A stretch of 64,000 bases of DNA. Origin: Paralichthys olivaceus (lineage: Eukaryota > Chordata > Actinopteri > Pleuronectiformes > Paralichthyidae). The stretch's first letter is position 1; every line of letters begins with the position of its first letter. Both the position numbers and the translations under genes were made by a program. This document shows, one piece after another, positions 21,009-35,300 of the stretch. The notes under the pieces were generated by a model that saw only the letters and a list, made by a program, of their open reading frames with translations, ran no database searches and was not told the DNA's origin. The stretch is from NCBI RefSeq assembly GCF_024713975.1, contig NC_091113.1, positions 14,892,501-14,956,500 on the forward strand. The letters run 5' to 3'.

Positions 21009-23874
21009 GCGTAAATGTACAGAGACGTGAAGACGAGAGCTCAGTGATAAGAAGCACTATCAAACAAAGCCACTAGCTCACTCTACAGAGAGGATCACTG
21101 TTAACCATTTAGTTTCTTCACGGTGACTGCCTTCATACATTGTTTTCAGCAGAAGAAGTGACTGTGAGGAGTTTTCTCCCCCCAAACTCTAAAGGCCCAC
21201 AGGGTTTTAGTCTAACTACAGCACTACTTCATTCTTAGTTTTTTTCTTCATAGCATGTAGGTAATAAGTCCCAGGTTTAGATAGATGTCTACTCTCAGGT
21301 AGAGAAGAAGCATCTCCTTCACTCAGTGAGTCAGATCACTGGACATTGAGTTTAATCTAGAACAAAGGACTCTATTACTGGGGTTGGGAAAGACATACAC
21401 ACTGCGCACATACATGAGTCAGCGCAGCAAAGCAAGTATTAGAAAAATAAAAGGCCATTTTTGTAATGCTATGAGAAGCCATCTGTTCAAACTATCATCC
21501 AAGCTGTCTGAAAATCTGAAGGTTTTACTGGTACTTCATTTTATTTTGAAACGTCTTATTTTTAAAGTTCAGGTCAATAATGTTGTGATATTACAAGAAT
21601 AAACATGTAATTGAGGAGGAAGGCATAATGTTACAAGGATATAGTCATATTATAAAAACAAGGATTTAAAAATCCAAAAATCTTGAGCTTATCTCACAAT
21701 TTTTCAAAAAAACTACTGACAAACAACTTCCTCCAAGTCTGTGTGGTTCATTCTTTGGAACAGGCAAAATTCCTTGCGCGATCTATTCAAACTCCTGATG
21801 AGCGAAAAGATTTTGTTAATTGGGAAATCTATACTAAAGTATGACTTAATGCAGGCTAAAATTACAACTTTATTCTTGTAATATCAGATTGTATTTCCTC
21901 TCTACATTGCTGTAATATTTATTGTCGTGCACTCATCGAAAGCAGTCATTCAGATTTTTTTTCTTATCGTTTCATCTCTTGGCAGAATTCAGGCAACGTA
22001 AAGATGTGAGCCAGTTTATATTATAATGGAGTCAGTGCGTACAGGACAACAACGCTAGAGATCCTGCTTCATTTAAGTTTCCAGTCAAACTACAATCTCC
22101 TCTCTGTAGGTGATGTAAGAGAAACCAAAATGCATAGAACTGTACATCTTTACTGTAAATGTTAAGCAGCATTGTGTTGGGATCTGATCATTAATGCACA
22201 AAGTAATTGCCCTGCCTGAACTGTGTGAAACCTGTGATGCTGATTTGAGTGGTGATGAAATCTGCTGTTTTAACAGAGTCTTGTTTTTAAAAATGGGGAG
22301 CACATAGAAAGCCTAGCTGTGACTTTTGCACTGTAAAGGTACTAGAGGCTCAGGACGTCCTGCACCATACGTTAAGAAACTGCTGTGGATTTGCACAAGT
22401 TGCTGAAAGTGCAGACGGGGACTACTGACTCTGAGGAGGAGTAAAAAAATAAAAAAGCACATTTCCGAGCCGATTTGGCCGAATGACATTAAAACATATG
22501 TCCTCCTGCTGACTCTGGAACATGTTACATATGCTCGTGCACTAAAGTGGAACACCATCAGCGTGTGATAGCAGTTGTCGGTGTAGAAACAAAGACAAAA
22601 GACAGCTGTGTTCCACATGAATCAAGATCCATTTAATAAAATGCAATCCAATGCACACATTCATCAGTTGAGGTCATGCTTTTTCTTATTTAAGCCATTT
22701 TACATGAATTATTCAATAAATTAGTTTGAAATAAATACAGAGGTTTATTATTATTTTACACACAGCCATGACAGAGCGAACAGGGGCCCGATGCATAGCA
22801 TTCTGAAAGTGCAAATAATCAGCCACGGATGTGCCACAGATACAGTTTATAGATTAATGACCACAGAGGGAGGAAGAGTCGACGCTCAGAGATCGGGCTG
22901 ACCTCAAATGTTTTCGCAACCACAGAAAGAATAAACCTCCTCTGATGGTCCTGTTAGGATGGTGAAAACGCATGTTAGACGAATGAGAGGTGAAGCAGGT
23001 TGGCGGTGAGTCTGACAAAACAGGAAGTGATATCACTGGGTGACTGTTCTGCTCTTGCACATTAGAAATAATCCCTCCTGGCGGTTTGTCCCTCCCGGTC
23101 CTGGCCGCCCTCGCTCTCTGCTCTAATCCAGGATCAGATCTTCAATGCTCTAATCTGTGTGGCTACTCTCATCCACTAAAACACATCAAAGTGGACCAGG
23201 TCGCCTTGCGAGCCGCTGGCTTTACAAACACTAGTTTTTCATCTAGGTTAGTGTTCTTGAGAAAAATATCTCATTTTTAAAAGTCTACATATTAAAAGCC
23301 TGTACACACAAATGATAGAAAAATAAAAGACTGCATTCAGCTTGCCTCTGGCTAGGTTAGCAAAGAAACATCATTCGGTTGAGTTTAGTTCAATAAACAG
23401 TCAGAGAAGATTCAAAATGAGCTGAATCCAGAGTTTAGAGTGGCGGAATGATTCTTGTGACACTTACAAGGCAATAAATGCTAAAATAGCAGGTCAGGTC
23501 ACAAAGTGTTTCTCGACTACATTGAAAAAAGTCGCAAAATCCAGACCGTCTTTGGCCTGAACAAACTTCTACTGGTCTCTCTCAGAGTGCTACTAATACT
23601 TGTCCCAATCTCCATCAAGTAAAGGTGCTTCTGAGAAGAAAGAAGCTCATGAATAAATCTAAATTATTAAGGAATGTGAAAGGTTTCGGCTCAGGTGAGA
23701 AAAGCAATGGAATGAGAAATGGGTAAGACCAAAGACGATGAATTGAAAGGGGAGTAGGAAGACGAGAGAGGATGTTTAAAAATTTTACTTCGGCCTTTTT
23801 GATGCCAAGTTAATAGAAGAGGAACCAAGAGAAGGAGAAATGAGAAACAGAACTGAGGGTGGGATCAAGCAGGT
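21009..23874. other. Convergent 3' UTRs of trim65 and wbp2
   Basis: No gene is seen here. Plus-strand AATAAA signals for trim65 are at 21598, 22636 and 22716; a minus-strand signal for wbp2 (TTTATT on +) is at 22742-22747, giving a wbp2 3'UTR of roughly 1.1 kb. A fold-back repeat occupies 21587-21885. Exact ends cannot be fixed without transcripts. Confidence 0.5.
21587..21885. repeat. Fold-back inverted repeat (GATATTACAAGAATAAA)
   Basis: GATATTACAAGAATAAA at 21587-21603 is the exact reverse complement of the 17 bases at 21869-21885. Flanking bases extend the similarity imperfectly. It lies in the trim65 3' region, and a larger relative is at 59570-59915. Confidence 0.8.
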
Positions 23875-26800
23875 CTACTGGTTCTTCTTGTCCTCTGGGG
23901 GGGAGTACGGAGGGGGCTTATCCTACGGAGAGAAGACAACAGAAGCTCAGAATAAGCCACTGTGTGCATGTTTAAAGAGCTTTTCACACACACGTCACAA
24001 CAGACAGCGTGAAAACAAATGGTAGCTTTGTTTTTGCTCTGGAGTTGCTTTGTCCAGGTGATGAAATTTCTATTCTTGGTTTTCATCAAAAAATACCGTA
24101 GCGCAAATGCTAAATAACAATAAAAAGATATTGTGTTACTGGTGAAATATGAAGGACCCAATGGGTGGATCCTTATTGGGTCAACCTATCCCAGGATTCA
24201 TTGGGCGCCAGAGTTGATGCCAACTGGCCTTGAGGCTGCAGCAGCAGATCAAAATCGCTAACAATGCTACGCTAAGGGCAGGAAAGACTGGTGTCACAAA
24301 TGGAAAATCCTCAGGCATACACATTCTACAATGGCCACGTCTTCATAGACCAAAACTATTAAGGAGGTCACCCCTGAATTGAGCCAAAGCAAATAAAAAT
24401 GTTGCTGTGTGTGACGATGGGAAATTGTCTTAATGGGGAATAAAGGCACATTTATAGTCCTTCAAATTGCCTTAACTTCAAATTACATGAGTCAAAAACC
24501 CACAGCCTCTGGTTAAAAGATGAACAACACTTATTTACTCATGTTTGACCTTTGTTAAAAAGCCAATATGTCTTAGAACTGGTGGATAAATCAGTCAAGA
24601 GCGAAGGAGGAAAACTTACATGTGGCAGGTACACATGTGTCGGAGGCAGCGTGGCACTGCTGGCGCTCGCTGCTGCCTCTGCTGCTTTAGCCTCCGCTAG
24701 GAAAACACAAGGACAGAGAGAGAGAGAAGGGAGAGGGGTTTTAATTAAACATAATCTTACCTTAATCAAGCCTGAAATGCCATGGGTGGCACAGACAGAT
24801 GGAATGAGGAGTGAAGACAAAATGAGAGCGAGGGGGGGCATAGCAGTCAACAGAGGAGAGAGAGAGAGAGAAATAAACTGGCGATTTTGTGGATTCTAAT
24901 GAAACTTACAGTGCGGAGGGAGGAATCATCTTACTACGTTTTTTAAAAATGGAAACTAAAAGAGGTGCATATTTATTAGTTGGGCACAGTGATTCTTTTT
25001 AAAACAATGTCACAGTATTGATAAGAATTTGAGAAATAAAATGTTTGACTCAAGGTCCACTTACAAGCTTTTTCTGGGGTTTTCATTTTGCATTTATATT
25101 TTATTTAGCACTATAGGTGCTATAGAAACAAAGATGATTTTTATTGTATCATTTCAACAGCTAAAGATATTAAAATATTGCCTAAAAGTAAATCATTGCA
25201 AGAAAAATTAAGCCCAGAGTTTAAACTCTTCTAAATTACCTATAGTAACTAATTTTTCATTTTGATTCAGTCTGACCAGTGCAGTGACTCCCTAATAGGC
25301 CTGGAGCTGAGTTAAGATCAGTCAGAGCCACTCACCTGCTGCTGAGGAAGGAAGGTCTGGGTCATGAGGCGGCTGCTGGCCCAGATGAGCAGAATATGGG
25401 GGTGGAGGTATGTAGGCGGCAGACGCATCAAACGCTGGAGGACTGGGGTAGAATCCACCTGAGCAGCACCGACACAGAAATGAGATTTAGCAGGGGGGCT
25501 GTGAATACATGGAGATCTGCATTAATAACAGCTTCTACCTGGAGGAGGAGGGTTGGGGTAGGAGTAACCAGGTGGAGGTGCAGATGGGTACATCCCGTTA
25601 GCAGGGGGAGGAGGGCAGGCGTAGGCACCGTTGGCCATGTAGGGACATCCACCGAACTCAGGAGTCACTGGCTGACCTCTGGATGCTGGGACACACGTGA
25701 CACGAGGAGACGTCAAGTGAAGAAACAACAGAAGAGAATACCACAGAAGTGTATGATGCTGTTCGAGTCGTACCCTGAGCTGCCACCTGCAGCATGTACT
25801 GGCCAAACTCTATTGCTCCTCCAGCAGCAAAGACAAACTTGAAAGTAGCACTGCCCTCCCAGCCACCTGTAAGTAAAACAATAATACAATAAGGAATCGA
25901 TTGTGTGAACTCAACAAACTAACAGTCACAGAACAGGGTATGTTAACGCAGCACTATAACCTAGATTACACAACTCATATACCCACCTCCTGGCTCTGCG
26001 CTGACAGTGCCCTTAATGTAATTGGCTCCTAGGACGGGTTGCTTGACCTCGCAGCCCTTCATTAGGTAGAAGGGCATCATAAAAGACTGCAGAGCATCAC
26101 GACCTTTAGCCACAAAGATCATCTGAGGGGAAACAAGTGGAAAATCATCTCAACGTTCACATGAATTCAAAACGCAGCCTCAACCCTCCCCTACCTCAAC
26201 CACTGCAGGTTGTTACCAAGGAGAATATGTTGTCTATTTGTTTGTTGCTCTGGCCCCAGGTCTTTCTCACAACAACTCCTTCCATTCCCCCCTTCTCGTC
26301 TAAAAACTAAAGAGGACCAAGCTTTCTCTGTTGCTCAGGAATAGTCTCCACTCCCACTATATATTATTTTAAATCTAATCTCTAAGTCTCTCTTTTCATC
26401 TCATTAACTTTTATCTTATGTGTGTTCTATTGCATCTTCCAACCACACTGTTTTTACTTTCTATTTATCCATTGTTTTTCCTTTGCCATGTTTGTAAAGG
26501 ATTTTGTCTCAACTCCTTTTGTTTGTGCTACATTATATATAGAAAAATTGGATTTGACTGAACTTGATTAAACACAGAATAAGACATCTGGCTCTTGTCT
26601 CTCACCCTGTATGGAGTTAGGAAGATGCTGCCCTTCTTGCTCTTCCTGAAGGCTTCTGGCAGCCTGTCCGCGTCACAGAAAACCAGCTCCACATTGTCGT
26701 AGTTCATCAACACGCTGAGGACGGAAATGGACACAAGAACACAAGACACTTTGATTTTTTTCCCAAGAGGTTAAATAAATTATGATATTTCTATTACATT

Positions 26801-28286
26801 GCATTTGCAGTGAACAAAAAAGATTGGGGTTTATGTTTGATTTCTAATTCTACGCTAATGAGATCAATTGTGAAACTGTCCTGTCACTAAACCTGGCCTA
26901 TCACTTACTGCCAGTAAACAGTATAAGGATTAGGTTTACATGCTATCCAGTGACAGAGCTACCTACTGGTTCTGGGTCAGCTGTAACAGGTTTATTTTGC
27001 CCTCGAGTATGTTCTGGAAGAACCTGACACTTTAATGTATCGTGTAAACTGCAGTGACCCAGTCAATTCCCGACAGTTTGTTGTGGTGATTTTGTTGGTA
27101 CTGCAAAAGCATGAACAACTAGTGCTAGCATCCACTGTTATTTATGATTATTGATATTACGTCCTGACTCTCAGACGTTTGCACTTAGCTCTGCAAGCAC
27201 TCAACTCTGTCTTCTCCTCTGCTCATTTTGTTTTGTTTTATGTCATCACCGTCTGACATCAGAGTTGTTTACATGTGCCTGAATTGTTCTCACATACTTT
27301 GTTCATAATGGTCGTGTGGTTTTTTGAATGGGCATCTGATGCGTTTAGGTTTCATTTGTACCTGCATCACAAGACACTCTCATCGAAAAAAAAGCTTATT
27401 TATCCGTCCTTCTTTAATGTTGCATTTGATATGGTGTTGGTGCTTTATTATAATTTTTGTTGGAGGCATTTATTGCACTTGTGTCTGTCCTGGGAGCAAG
27501 ATCCCTCACATGAGAGTCTCTGAGGTGTCTGTGTTTTGATCCCTGGTTTCTCAGGTTAAGGGAAGAGGATGTTGAGGCAAAACGTGATTTGAGAATATGG
27601 GTTGTACAAATAACATTTTATTAGATATAAATATTAAACTTTACTTTGTTTATAACAGTTTCAGCACATTTTGATACCAGATCATATTTTGAATGATCAC
27701 AATTGTCGTGAAACAAAATCGTTTCATCTCTAATGTAAATGAACACAACAGAAGAGGCCGAGGTGAGACATTAAACATCGCAGCAATACACACTGAGACA
27801 TTCTTATGATCGAGTAACAGAAATCCACTAGGAAGTTTAAATCAGACATTTATGCAATGGTGGGAAACCTGGTGATATAACAAGTTGAAGGCCATGTTTG
27901 AGTCCCACACCCGGTTCTGACTGGAGAAACGGTGTCACATAGAATGTAGCCCCACTTTAGATTTAATATCCTCTCCTACGATATTGCCCTCGTTGATTCG
28001 ACTTGTACGTGACAAGCAATAAAAGCACCAGCCTTAAATGGACTGTGGTGTCTTTAGCTAACTGCCATCGCGCTGTGTGTGTCGGTAAACGCTGCTGTAA
28101 ATATCTATCGATGAGTGACATGTGGACTGTCTTCACTTTGTTGTGACGTCCTCGGTGTAAGAACCTGTCGGGCTGTGGTTAAACGTTAGCCGCTAGCTAG
28201 CCCCCTCGCAGCCGCAGCTAACGTTACCTCTCACTGTTGTTGATGATGACTCCGCCGGACTCCGACTGGTTCTGGTTCAGACTCAT
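23875..28286 (-). CDS. wbp2: WW domain-binding protein 2
   Basis: Eight exons: 28286-28228, 26714-26606, 26122-25987, 25866-25774, 25685-25539, 25458-25336, 24696-24620 and 23922-23875 (792 nt, 263 aa; human 261). The N-terminal half is a GRAM/PH-like domain ([58 protein letters not shown]). The C-terminal half is Pro-rich with three PPxY motifs (PPGY, PPPY before SAHLG, PPPY before SPPEDKKNQ) that bind WW domains of YAP/TAZ and NEDD4-type ligases; an [13 protein letters not shown] stretch is conserved. WBP2 is a nuclear coactivator for steroid receptors, YAP and Wnt signalling. Start chosen as the only ATG before [12 protein letters not shown]. Intron 1 spans 1.5 kb. Convergent with trim65, divergent from unc13d. 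Confidence 0.97.
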
Positions 28287-28289
28287 GGC

Positions 28290-28480
28290 GACGGCCCTCC
28301 CTCCGCGCTCTCCGCAGACGTGAAAGAGAAATGCAAGCGACGGGGTTCGAGTTCCCTGTGTGGTGAACCGTGTGTGCAGGCCTGCGTGCTGCTGCCTCCT
28401 CCGGGGCCTGTGGATTTCAACATTCGCTTCGTTACCTCACTGAGGGACACGCCCTCCGCGCAGTCCCCCCCCCAGAAGCA
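28290..28480 (-). promoter_or_regulatory. wbp2 promoter, GC-rich
   Basis: The sequence immediately upstream of the wbp2 start codon is GC-rich with many CpGs, and the high-CpG stretch continues into wbp2 exon 1 and the first bases of intron 1. No TATA box is obvious. Extent is a visual estimate. Confidence 0.4.
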
Positions 28481-28494
28481 ATCTTGCAATACGC

Positions 28495-28600
28495 CAGTCC
28501 TGATTGGCCGGCAGACCTGTCTGTCACTAGAGGAGGGACTTCCTCCTACTATAATACACCAGATATCACGTCATCGCCTCAGTGTCGAACCTCTTGGATG
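28495..28600 (+). repeat. DIRS-like retroelement terminal fragment
   Basis: TTGGCCGGCAGACCTGTCTG, AGAGGAGGGACTTCCTCC and TCACGTCATCGCCTCAGTG match, in order, a second segment at 30318-30377 (TCTGTCTAGAGAAGGAACTT, TTCATCACCTCAGTC). Such blocks accompany DIRS-type elements in fish. The element body after it is heavily decayed and overlaps the wbp2 upstream GC-rich zone. Confidence 0.4.
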
Positions 28601-29299
28601 CTACCTCTAGGTTGACAGGTGTAGCTAACAGGCTAGCACATGGTTCACAGAGCGAGCTAACCACTCGATCGAGCAGCGCTACCTGAACGCTGCATAGCTT
28701 CCCGAGTTTATCAGCTAGCCACCATATTAGCTACTTCCCGCCTCCAACTTGAACGGAAGAGATGGCAACCACGTACCCTGCTCATTCCCTCACCACGGAC
28801 AAGAGCAAGCTACTTCCGAGGCTGTCCAAATGCCCGAGAATCGCTAGCATCCCATGGCGCCTGTGATCACCGTGCACGCCTTTCCAAACTAGCTTGTCAG
28901 CGGCGGATCCCATGATGGGGGCTGCCCCTCGTCCCCAGGGAAACACCGGCTAGCGGTAGCCACCGTGCAGAAACGCCCACCCTGGGAGCTAAGCGAAAGA
29001 GGCGCTTCTTCCGGTGAGGGAGGACGGTTTCAGCCAGACAACTGTTTCCCTCCCCGCGGAACATGTTCTGTTCCATGGGGCATGTTCCAGACCCCGCAAC
29101 AGGAAGATCCGCGCCGCAGGGAGCTCTGCGGAGCCGCAGCCGAGTGTTCCCCAAAGCACACAAACCTGTTCCCAAACACACACCAGACCCCTTCCCCCTC
29201 TGTGAAATGTTCAATTCAAAATCACATGCGGTGCTCATCCAACTTGTTCATGAAGAGCATGCTAAACAACAAACATTAAAGATGATGACGGAGGAAAAG

Positions 29300-29394
29300 C
29301 ATGGGGCATCTGAGTGGGTGATTAAAACTGACCAGGGGCTACAGGCCGTGGCAATGTATATAGACGATTGGTTGATAGTGGCACAGTCGCTATA
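29300..29394 (+). mobile_element. DIRS-type reverse transcriptase fragment
   Basis: The frame reads TDQGLQAVAMYIDDWLIVAQ and then stops. YIDDWLIVAQS is the RT catalytic motif in the form used by DIRS-like tyrosine-recombinase retroelements (Y[IL]DDWL). Only about 30 codons are readable. Confidence 0.65.
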
Positions 29395-30199
29395 AATGTA
29401 TTATAATGTGCTGATGTGACATGCAGCTGCATAATGAGAGAAGTCCCCGTGTCAGTATTTCTAAATGCCTGTCTGGTGTTTTTAGGTTTCTGTTAGATAT
29501 GTTCACCATCGTAATTCCTATGATCACTATCTTCGCCTGCAACCATAGACTGTATATAAAGAACCTGCAACACACACAAGTTCTTTGGCTGTTTCAAAAA
29601 CTTCAGCCCACACAACTATAATGTGAATTTTCTGCTTGCGAGTGCATATGTCAAACACATCTTCACCATCCCTCAGACTGAAAATATCTAGGTTTTGATT
29701 TTGGAACATTTTGGTTTTGCTGAAAAATAAGTCAATATTATTCAAATGAATAAAAAGAATTTAAACTCTCACTCCACCAGAATCAAGGTACATGGTCGTC
29801 TTGCTGATCATTATCAACTGAAAACATCCACAGGTCAAAGGGGGCAGCCCTTTCATGCAGAATACACATTACCCTTGGAGCAAGCAGTATGCAGGAAAGA
29901 TAGAAGAGCATTGTACACCAATAATATTTTGGTATATATTGCTAACCCTTTTAGATGTTCTTGACATATATGGCACATATTCAGGTTTAAACAAATCCAA
30001 TATACAAAAACACAAATGTTATTGTTTAATATAGCCCATCATCTGAGCTTAAGCAAAAAGCTATCAAATACAAAGTGACATGTCAAGGAAAAATGATGAA
30101 ATCATTACCAAGAATGTCTACCTTACTAAGACTGTCTGTCCCTACCAGGTATGGTCCCTGCCTATCAATACCAGGAATGGAACAAGCAAATCTTTAGTT

Positions 30200-30260
30200 T
30201 CACAGTGGAAGCCGCTTATAATGATCACACTGATCACTATAAGTGGTTGATCACTATAAA
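30200..30260 (+). repeat. pogo/Tigger-like terminal fragment
   Basis: CAGTGGAAGCCGCTTATAAT resembles the terminal inverted repeat of fish pogo/Tigger elements; the following TGATCACTATAAG repeats as palindromic pieces. No transposase is nearby. A weaker resemblance (CAGTGGAAACTGCTTAAATT) is at 50289 in an unk intron. Confidence 0.4.
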
Positions 30261-30399
30261 TGAATTTTGTAGCCTCTGTATGATAGTCCCAGAAGTTGAG
30301 GGAAAGCACACACACTTCTGTCTAGAGAAGGAACTTCCCCTTACTTTAAAAACCCAACATTACTTCATCACCTCAGTCTAATAAGTAAGCACACATCTT

Positions 30400-30852
30400 C
30401 CTCACTCCAGGCAAGGAGGGTGATCTGGTTCGTTCCTCAATCATGTTTCAGAGAACCGGGGTTAATTCCTAAACCTTAAGTTCTCTTTCATCATTAGTTT
30501 CTGTATCTCACTGTAGGATATAGAGTCTCCCGTTTTGCCATATAAGCTTACCGCGAATACCAATAACCAACAGTCAGACAGATACATTTGTGACTGAACC
30601 CACGCTCAGGACTGTATGAGACCATGTAGGTATCAGTAACATCCAGATTATAAAATCTGATGAAGGTATGGGGCGTTGCCCAGCTGGCAGCCGCAAGTAT
30701 CTCTTCAACAGACATGCCACTGAACAGTGCCCATGAGGCAGCCATACCCTGAGTGGAATGATTATAGGCTGTGGCAATAGCCTCAATGATCCAGCATGAC
30801 AAACACTCCCTAGTAAGAGGTTTGCCCAGGTGTGGTGTAGTCCGCAACACAA
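30400..30852 (-). mobile_element. DIRS-type tyrosine recombinase fragment with terminal sequence
   Basis: Minus-strand residues include HSTQGMAASWALFSGMSVEE, ILAAASWATPHTFIRFYNLD and VTDTYMVS. This is the C-terminal catalytic region of a DIRS-type tyrosine recombinase, with the H-x-x-R region altered (HSTQG) and the terminal F-x-R-F-Y retained. Downstream on the same strand, 30540-30400 contains an AACCCCGGTTCTCTGAAAC-type sequence typical of these elements' ends. The frame is open for about 100 codons but has no start context; it is a relic. Confidence 0.7.
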
Positions 30853-31363
30853 ATAGTTGTTAAGTTAAAGAACTGAAAAGCCATCAGTCAATGACAACAT
30901 ATCTAAATTATAACATGCATTGCACTGGGCAGAGGTTGAATACAGTACAACATAGTTTATCATGCATTTAGGCCCTCACACATCTGTGCATAACACAGTA
31001 TGTGTGGCCTTCTGCACACATGCATTGTGGGAATTTACTGTAATTAAAATTAAAGTTAAAAAGGGAATTGAATGAGTAATTTCAGTATTTTGTTGCTGAT
31101 AAAAATAGCAAAAGATTCTTGCTTCTCCATTGAACATTAGCAAAAATTATTTTTCTTTCCTGGTTTGAATCTCTACAGTTGTTAAAATTGATTATCTATC
31201 GGTTAATGGATAATTGTGAAAAGAATCATTATTCGCAGCCTTACTCAGAATACATTTCAGGAAAAAGTGTTTTAATCATTTTATACCTTTCACATAAAGA
31301 TAAAAAGCTACAAATATTAACTTTCAATTCACAGTATTGTTTAAGTTCTATAATATCTATAAG

Positions 31364-31950
<587 letters not shown>

Positions 31951-32358
31951 GTTAGAGAAATGCAGTAATGTGTACACAGGGAGAGCAAACAACACACACA
32001 AAAGGGAAATGCTCTCATGTCTCATGTTACACTCATGTGAAATTTGCAGTGTGGATTTAGTTGTTTGATGTGATCCATGGTGAAAATGGTAACGGCAAAA
32101 CAATAACAGTCGGCCTGGACATGCAAAACCTTTCTGTGTACAATTCAGGGCACAAGATGACGAAAAATTCACAAGCCACAGTAACTGATGTTACCACCTT
32201 CTACAGGAAGTGATGACTTCCGGCTGCTGCGTGACAGTTCATCAAAACCCATCTCATACGCAGCTTCCCTATCACACACACACACACATTCACACAGAAA
32301 GAGAAAGAGCACATCAGTTAACCAGGCAGGATTCTGGTTATCATTTATTTGCATCATC

Positions 32359-35300
32359 ATGTCAGGTCGAAGTGGGAACACCAGCATGGAAGACAAACTG
32401 CTGCAAACACCTGAACAGGTATGGACCACAACTCACTGGAGCATATTGACGTCATTTTGGCTCTCGTCTATAGTTACGAACCACAGAGTGGACTTGGTGA
32501 TGGCCAAACTAATGATTCCGTATAATGCTGCTTTGTAGGGCTACCTGTTTCTTTAGTTTCTGTCTTTACCATTTTAACACCATTTTTATCTAAATTATTT
32601 ACTTGGTGAAACCAGAAAAAAAAAGTCAAATGAGTCACAACAGTGTTTAAAAATGGCACCCATACCCTGAATCATACTGTCCACATGGCTATTTTCAAAT
32701 ACTGTGACTATGATTCATCATTGTTTTGAATGTCTGCTTGGATTAGATGACGTAGATGGAATCATTATGGTACTATATGTACTATGCTATTTTTATAGGA
32801 GATTCTGATCTGAAAGATTATTTGAGACATACTGTATGTATCTTTTCATAGGCTGGTGTCATTACTTCTATATGCAAAGACATGAACAGTTGTGTGTGTG
32901 TATGTGTAAGGTGGGTAGAAGTTTATTTGCATATTGGTGGAAGTTTATTTGCATATTCATATAGAGAATGGGTTATTAGTGTTTTCTTTTTATCTCACTG
33001 TCACCTCCAAGTCAGATCAGTAATAGAGGAAGTCCCTAACAGAGGCCTAGAGATTTTAAGTTTGGTAAATAAATGGGTCTAAAGCTAAAAACCTTTCAAT
33101 ACCAGTTTCTTTCAGTTTTATTGGAACAAACTGTTTTTTTTGACTTGATAACAAGAATTCCTGCATTAATGTATTATCCACTGTTTTACAGGAACATGGG
33201 GTGAAAAAACAGGTAAAAGGCATCATCGAAATGTATCTGGGTTCATCCATCTAACAGTTGTTGGGGCATATCAGTCACACTTCATGTCGTGGATTTACTG
33301 ATTTGCAGTTCTAATGGAGAACAAAATGTTTTGCTGTGTGGAAATGTATGGAACTCCATGGCTACAAACAGTAAAACTACATTCATGCTCATTTGTGTGG
33401 TTTTTCGTCAGGTTTCACCGGCCCATGTACGTAAACTGGGGTTGACGAGGAAATTGCGCGACAGGAGGGTAGGCGACGCAGTGTGACATTGACATACCTC
33501 AAATTGTGATATGATAGCAGAAGCATGAACAAGTTTCTCCCTTTAGGATCTTAAGGAAGACGAGAACCCAGAAGAGAAAGCACGAAGACACAAGGAGCTG
33601 GAGGTATCATCAGAAAAGATTTTATCTCAATAGTAACTTTCTGGTGAAAGCTAAATAGATTATATAGTATAGGTTTCTCATAAAAGATTATTGTCCATGA
33701 AAGCTCTCACTCTTTTTTAAAGCTGAAGCCTCTATATAAGGAGCTGTTGTACACCATCGCCCATAAGATGGGTAAACCTTCGTCAACTGAGGTCTTCACT
33801 GATAGCCAACTTCAAGATTACGTAAAGGAGGTAGGAGTTTCACACATACATAACATAATCCATCCTTTTGTTGTTCTTTGTGGTGTATGACTGATTACCC
33901 AGACCGTTGTTTTCCGTCTATCAGGCTTTCACTATGACAGACGAAGAGCACAATACTCTAAGGGAAAAAGTGCAGAGAGCAGAGGTGAGAAATGAAGTCA
34001 GCATCATTGTTCCAGTGAATAATGCACCTTTGGAGCGCCCCAATATTTTAAGTAACTTTGTACTTTCTTCCATTCATCTGTGACAAAAACCTGTCTGATT
34101 TTTACAGCCCCCAGTTTACTGCCTGATGGCCACTGTAAAGGAAGCAAAGGGAATCCTGGGAAAAGATGTCAGTGGTGAGTTGATGTGTTTCCACTGTTGA
34201 CGAGACAACTGATTCTCTTCAAAGATGGGGGGACCGGCACTCGACTGAATTCTCCCTTTTTAGCCACACTGGCATCGTGTCTCCAGGGATGGCAGTTTCA
34301 TTAAGTGGATTAGTTTGTTTTTATTTTATTTTTTTATTTTATTCTATTGCTGTGTTGACTGAGCCATTTTGAGAATGAATTGGTGTGAGAGTGAACTGTG
34401 ATTTAAGTGTACTTGCTCTTTCACTTTGGCTGAGACCAAATGGGTTTCACTACCTTGATTGATACGATGAGCTGTGTTCAAGTAACGTGTTGTTTGCAAA
34501 GTAGACATTTCCACATATCCCTTACTTTCACTTCACCCAAGTGTGGTCTTTGATCTTTAGCGTGCTATGTCTTGAAGTATAGTCTCTTGGTATCTCTGGA
34601 CCGTGGAATAATGTGATGTTACACGTCACCTTGCTCCATTGAGTCTACAACAGAACTGTGGTGTGTTTTGAACAGGTTTTAGTGACCCATACTGCCTGCT
34701 GACCATACTGGAGGATGACCAAGAGCACCGCACACGTCTGTCCAGAGCCAAACCCAGTAAAGCAGTTGTAAAGGATGCTACATCCGGAGACAGAATTTAC
34801 CAGACAGACATCAAGAAGCAGACCCTGAACCCCATCTGGAACCAAACCTTCATACTGTGAGTCGGAATTCAGATTCATATCAGAAGAGGCATACTGACAG
34901 TTGCATAACTTTTGTTCTTTTTTAGAGAGTTTGACGACACTGTTGGGGCCAACTTCCACCTCGAGATGTGGTGAGAAAAACAATACACAGCTCTGCTCTT
35001 CTGCTTCACGATAATCTTGTTCATTAAGTTCATCTTCGTTGTATCTCCTCTATTTCAGGGATAAGGATGAAGATGTGTCACTCTCTCAGAAATTGGAGGA
35101 TATCAAATCTAATTTTAATAGTTTAAGGAGGTACTATGCTCTCTCTGTGACTCATACACAGTTTTAACAGTTAACCATGCAGGGCTGAACATTTCTAACT
35201 CTACCTGTTTAGGATGATCAAGGAGGCCAAAAAGGAGAAAGGCACAGATGACTTTTTGGGAAACGTTGTCCTAAAACTACAGGTTATAGTTTGTGTTCTC

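Noticed and set aside
28320..29395. Several overlapping open frames on both strands in GC-rich DNA upstream of wbp2
   Set aside because: Open by base composition; only the short RT motif at 29300-29394 has recognisable content.
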